Below, in pieces: positions 63,238 through 64,000 of a DNA stretch of 64,000 bases. Below the pieces are notes generated by a model. It was given only the letters and a program-made list of their open reading frames with translations. It was not told the origin of the DNA and did no database searches. The DNA is taken from contig NZ_CP045737.1 of assembly GCF_009649075.1 (NCBI RefSeq), forward strand, positions 2,356,001 to 2,420,000. The letters run 5' to 3'. The position numbers and the translations under genes are program-made. This stretch comes from Aeromicrobium yanjiei (GTDB taxonomy: Bacteria > Actinomycetota > Actinomycetes > Propionibacteriales > Nocardioidaceae). Each line of letters opens with the position of its first letter. Position 1 is the stretch's first letter.

Positions 63238-64000
63238 CGTGGCCGCCCCCGAGGCGACGGGGCTGCGCACCCATCCCCTCACCGCCGTCGTGCAGGGCGC
63301 CCTCTGGGCCGCCGCCGCGACGGCGGGGCTGATCAGCTCGCTCGTCACGGGCGACGGCTGGGGTGAGCTGAGCCCGCTCGTCAGCCTGCTGGTGGCCCTC
63401 GGCGGCGGGCTGGTCCTCGGCCTGCTCCTGGGCTTCGTGACGTGGCGCTTCACCCGCTACGTGATCGACGGCACCGAGCTGCGGATCAACTCCGGTGTCC
63501 TCACCAAGTCGTCGCGCCGGATCCCGTACGAGCGGATCCAGTCCGTCGACATCGCGCAGCCGCTCGTGGCGCGCCTGCTCGGTCTCGCGGAGCTGCGGGT
63601 CGAGATGGCCGGGGGCAAGGACTCCCGGACCTCGCTGCGGTTCCTGCGGGTGGCGGACGCCCACGAGCTGCGACGCGTCCTGCTGTCGCGTGCGCACGGC
63701 GACGGGACGACGACGCCGGACGAGCACAGGGCCGTGTTCACCGTCGTGCCTCCCGAGCGCGTGATCCTCGGGACGATCCTGTCCCTGGACTTCCTCGTCG
63801 CCGCGGTCGGCTCGGTCGTCCTCGTCGTGACGATGATCTGGTTCGGCCAGATCGTCGTGCTGCTCGGCGGGGTCCTGCCCCTGGCGTCCTGGCTCGCGCA
63901 GATCGTCGCGCGACGCGTGGTCCAGCAGTGGGACTTCACGCTCTCCAGGGGCGAGAGAGGTCTGCGCATCGAGCGCGGCCTGCTCTCGCGGACGTCCCAG
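63221..64000 (+). CDS. PH domain membrane protein (YdbT-like), partial
   Basis: At least 260 residues, running off the right edge. Two spans, then a PH2 domain (RYVIDGTELRINSGVLTKSSRRIPYERIQSVDIAQPLVARLLGLAELRVEMAGG), then further spans and the start of a second PH-like repeat (DFTLSRGERGLRIERGLLSR). GTG start at 63221 overlaps the upstream gene by 17 bases; GTG 63239 is an alternative. Function of the YdbS-YdbT pair is linked to membrane stress in Bacillus, unproven here. Confidence 0.85.
   Translation, partial: MAPDSDVAAPEATGLRTHPLTAVVQGALWAAAATAGLISSLVTGDGWGELSPLVSLLVALGGGLVLGLLLGFVTWRFTRYVIDGTELRINSGVLTKSSRRIPYERIQSVDIAQPLVARLLGLAELRVEMAGGKDSRTSLRFLRVADAHELRRVLLSRAHGDGTTTPDEHRAVFTVVPPERVILGTILSLDFLVAAVGSVVLVVTMIWFGQIVVLLGGVLPLASWLAQIVARRVVQQWDFTLSRGERGLRIERGLLSRTSQ

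Overview
The window is a G+C-rich, densely packed actinobacterial chromosome segment. It has GTG/TTG starts, many ATGA and GTGA stop/start overlaps, and a core gene order typical of Actinobacteria: smc, ftsY, amt-glnB-glnD, ffh, rpsP-KH-rimM-trmD, rplS, lepB, rnhB, DUF2469, yraN, comM, dprA, xerC, rpsB-tsf-pyrH-frr-cdsA, rlmN. A free-living member of the Propionibacteriales (Nocardioides/Aeromicrobium-like) fits best; this is inference from gene order and protein style. I see no rRNA, tRNA, CRISPR array, insertion sequence or prophage.

Layout. 1-6481: polyamine uptake and catabolism (saccharopine-dehydrogenase-like gene, class III aminotransferase, potDABC, Lrp-type regulator). 6478-8274: a crotonase with an AMP-ligase fragment, and a YdeI-family gene. 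8295-9434: rlmN. 9570-17239: an island of four minus-strand genes (DUF2126 transglutaminase, circularly permuted ATP-grasp fused to alpha-E, second transglutaminase, zinc-ribbon metallopeptidase) inserted between rlmN and cdsA and bracketed by two inverted arrays of 21-bp repeats. 17498-21566: cdsA, frr, pyrH, tsf, rpsB. 21878-23829: tandem-M23 peptidase and adenine/adenosine deaminase. 23804-31430: xerC, dprA, comM, yraN, cobS, DUF2469, rnhB, two lepB copies, rplS. 31667-35077: amt and the trmD-rimM-KH-rpsP operon. 35205-43869: accessory genes (fatty acid hydroxylase, PPOX-like, arsC, heterodimeric ABC exporter, gntP-gntK, unknown membrane protein). 43853-50792: ffh, glnD, glnB, amt, ftsY. 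50789-57781: cydABDC with a divergent blaI-M56 pair. 57789-64000: NYN protein, thioesterase, smc, small coiled-coil protein, two PH-domain membrane proteins.

How the parts work together. The pot genes import a polyamine that the aminotransferase can deaminate, probably under the Lrp regulator. amt-glnB-glnD is a nitrogen sensing unit. ffh and ftsY make the SRP targeting pair; ftsY is translationally coupled to the cytochrome bd operon. Three identical TACTAC-N5-GTAGTA operators between cydA and blaI indicate that a BlaI/M56 system controls the bd oxidase. The 9.6-17.2 kb island looks like a peptide amidoligase and peptidase system of unknown product. Several genes end in large 3' palindromes, each with its own sequence, and rpsB and rplS have leaders with strong RNA-structure potential.
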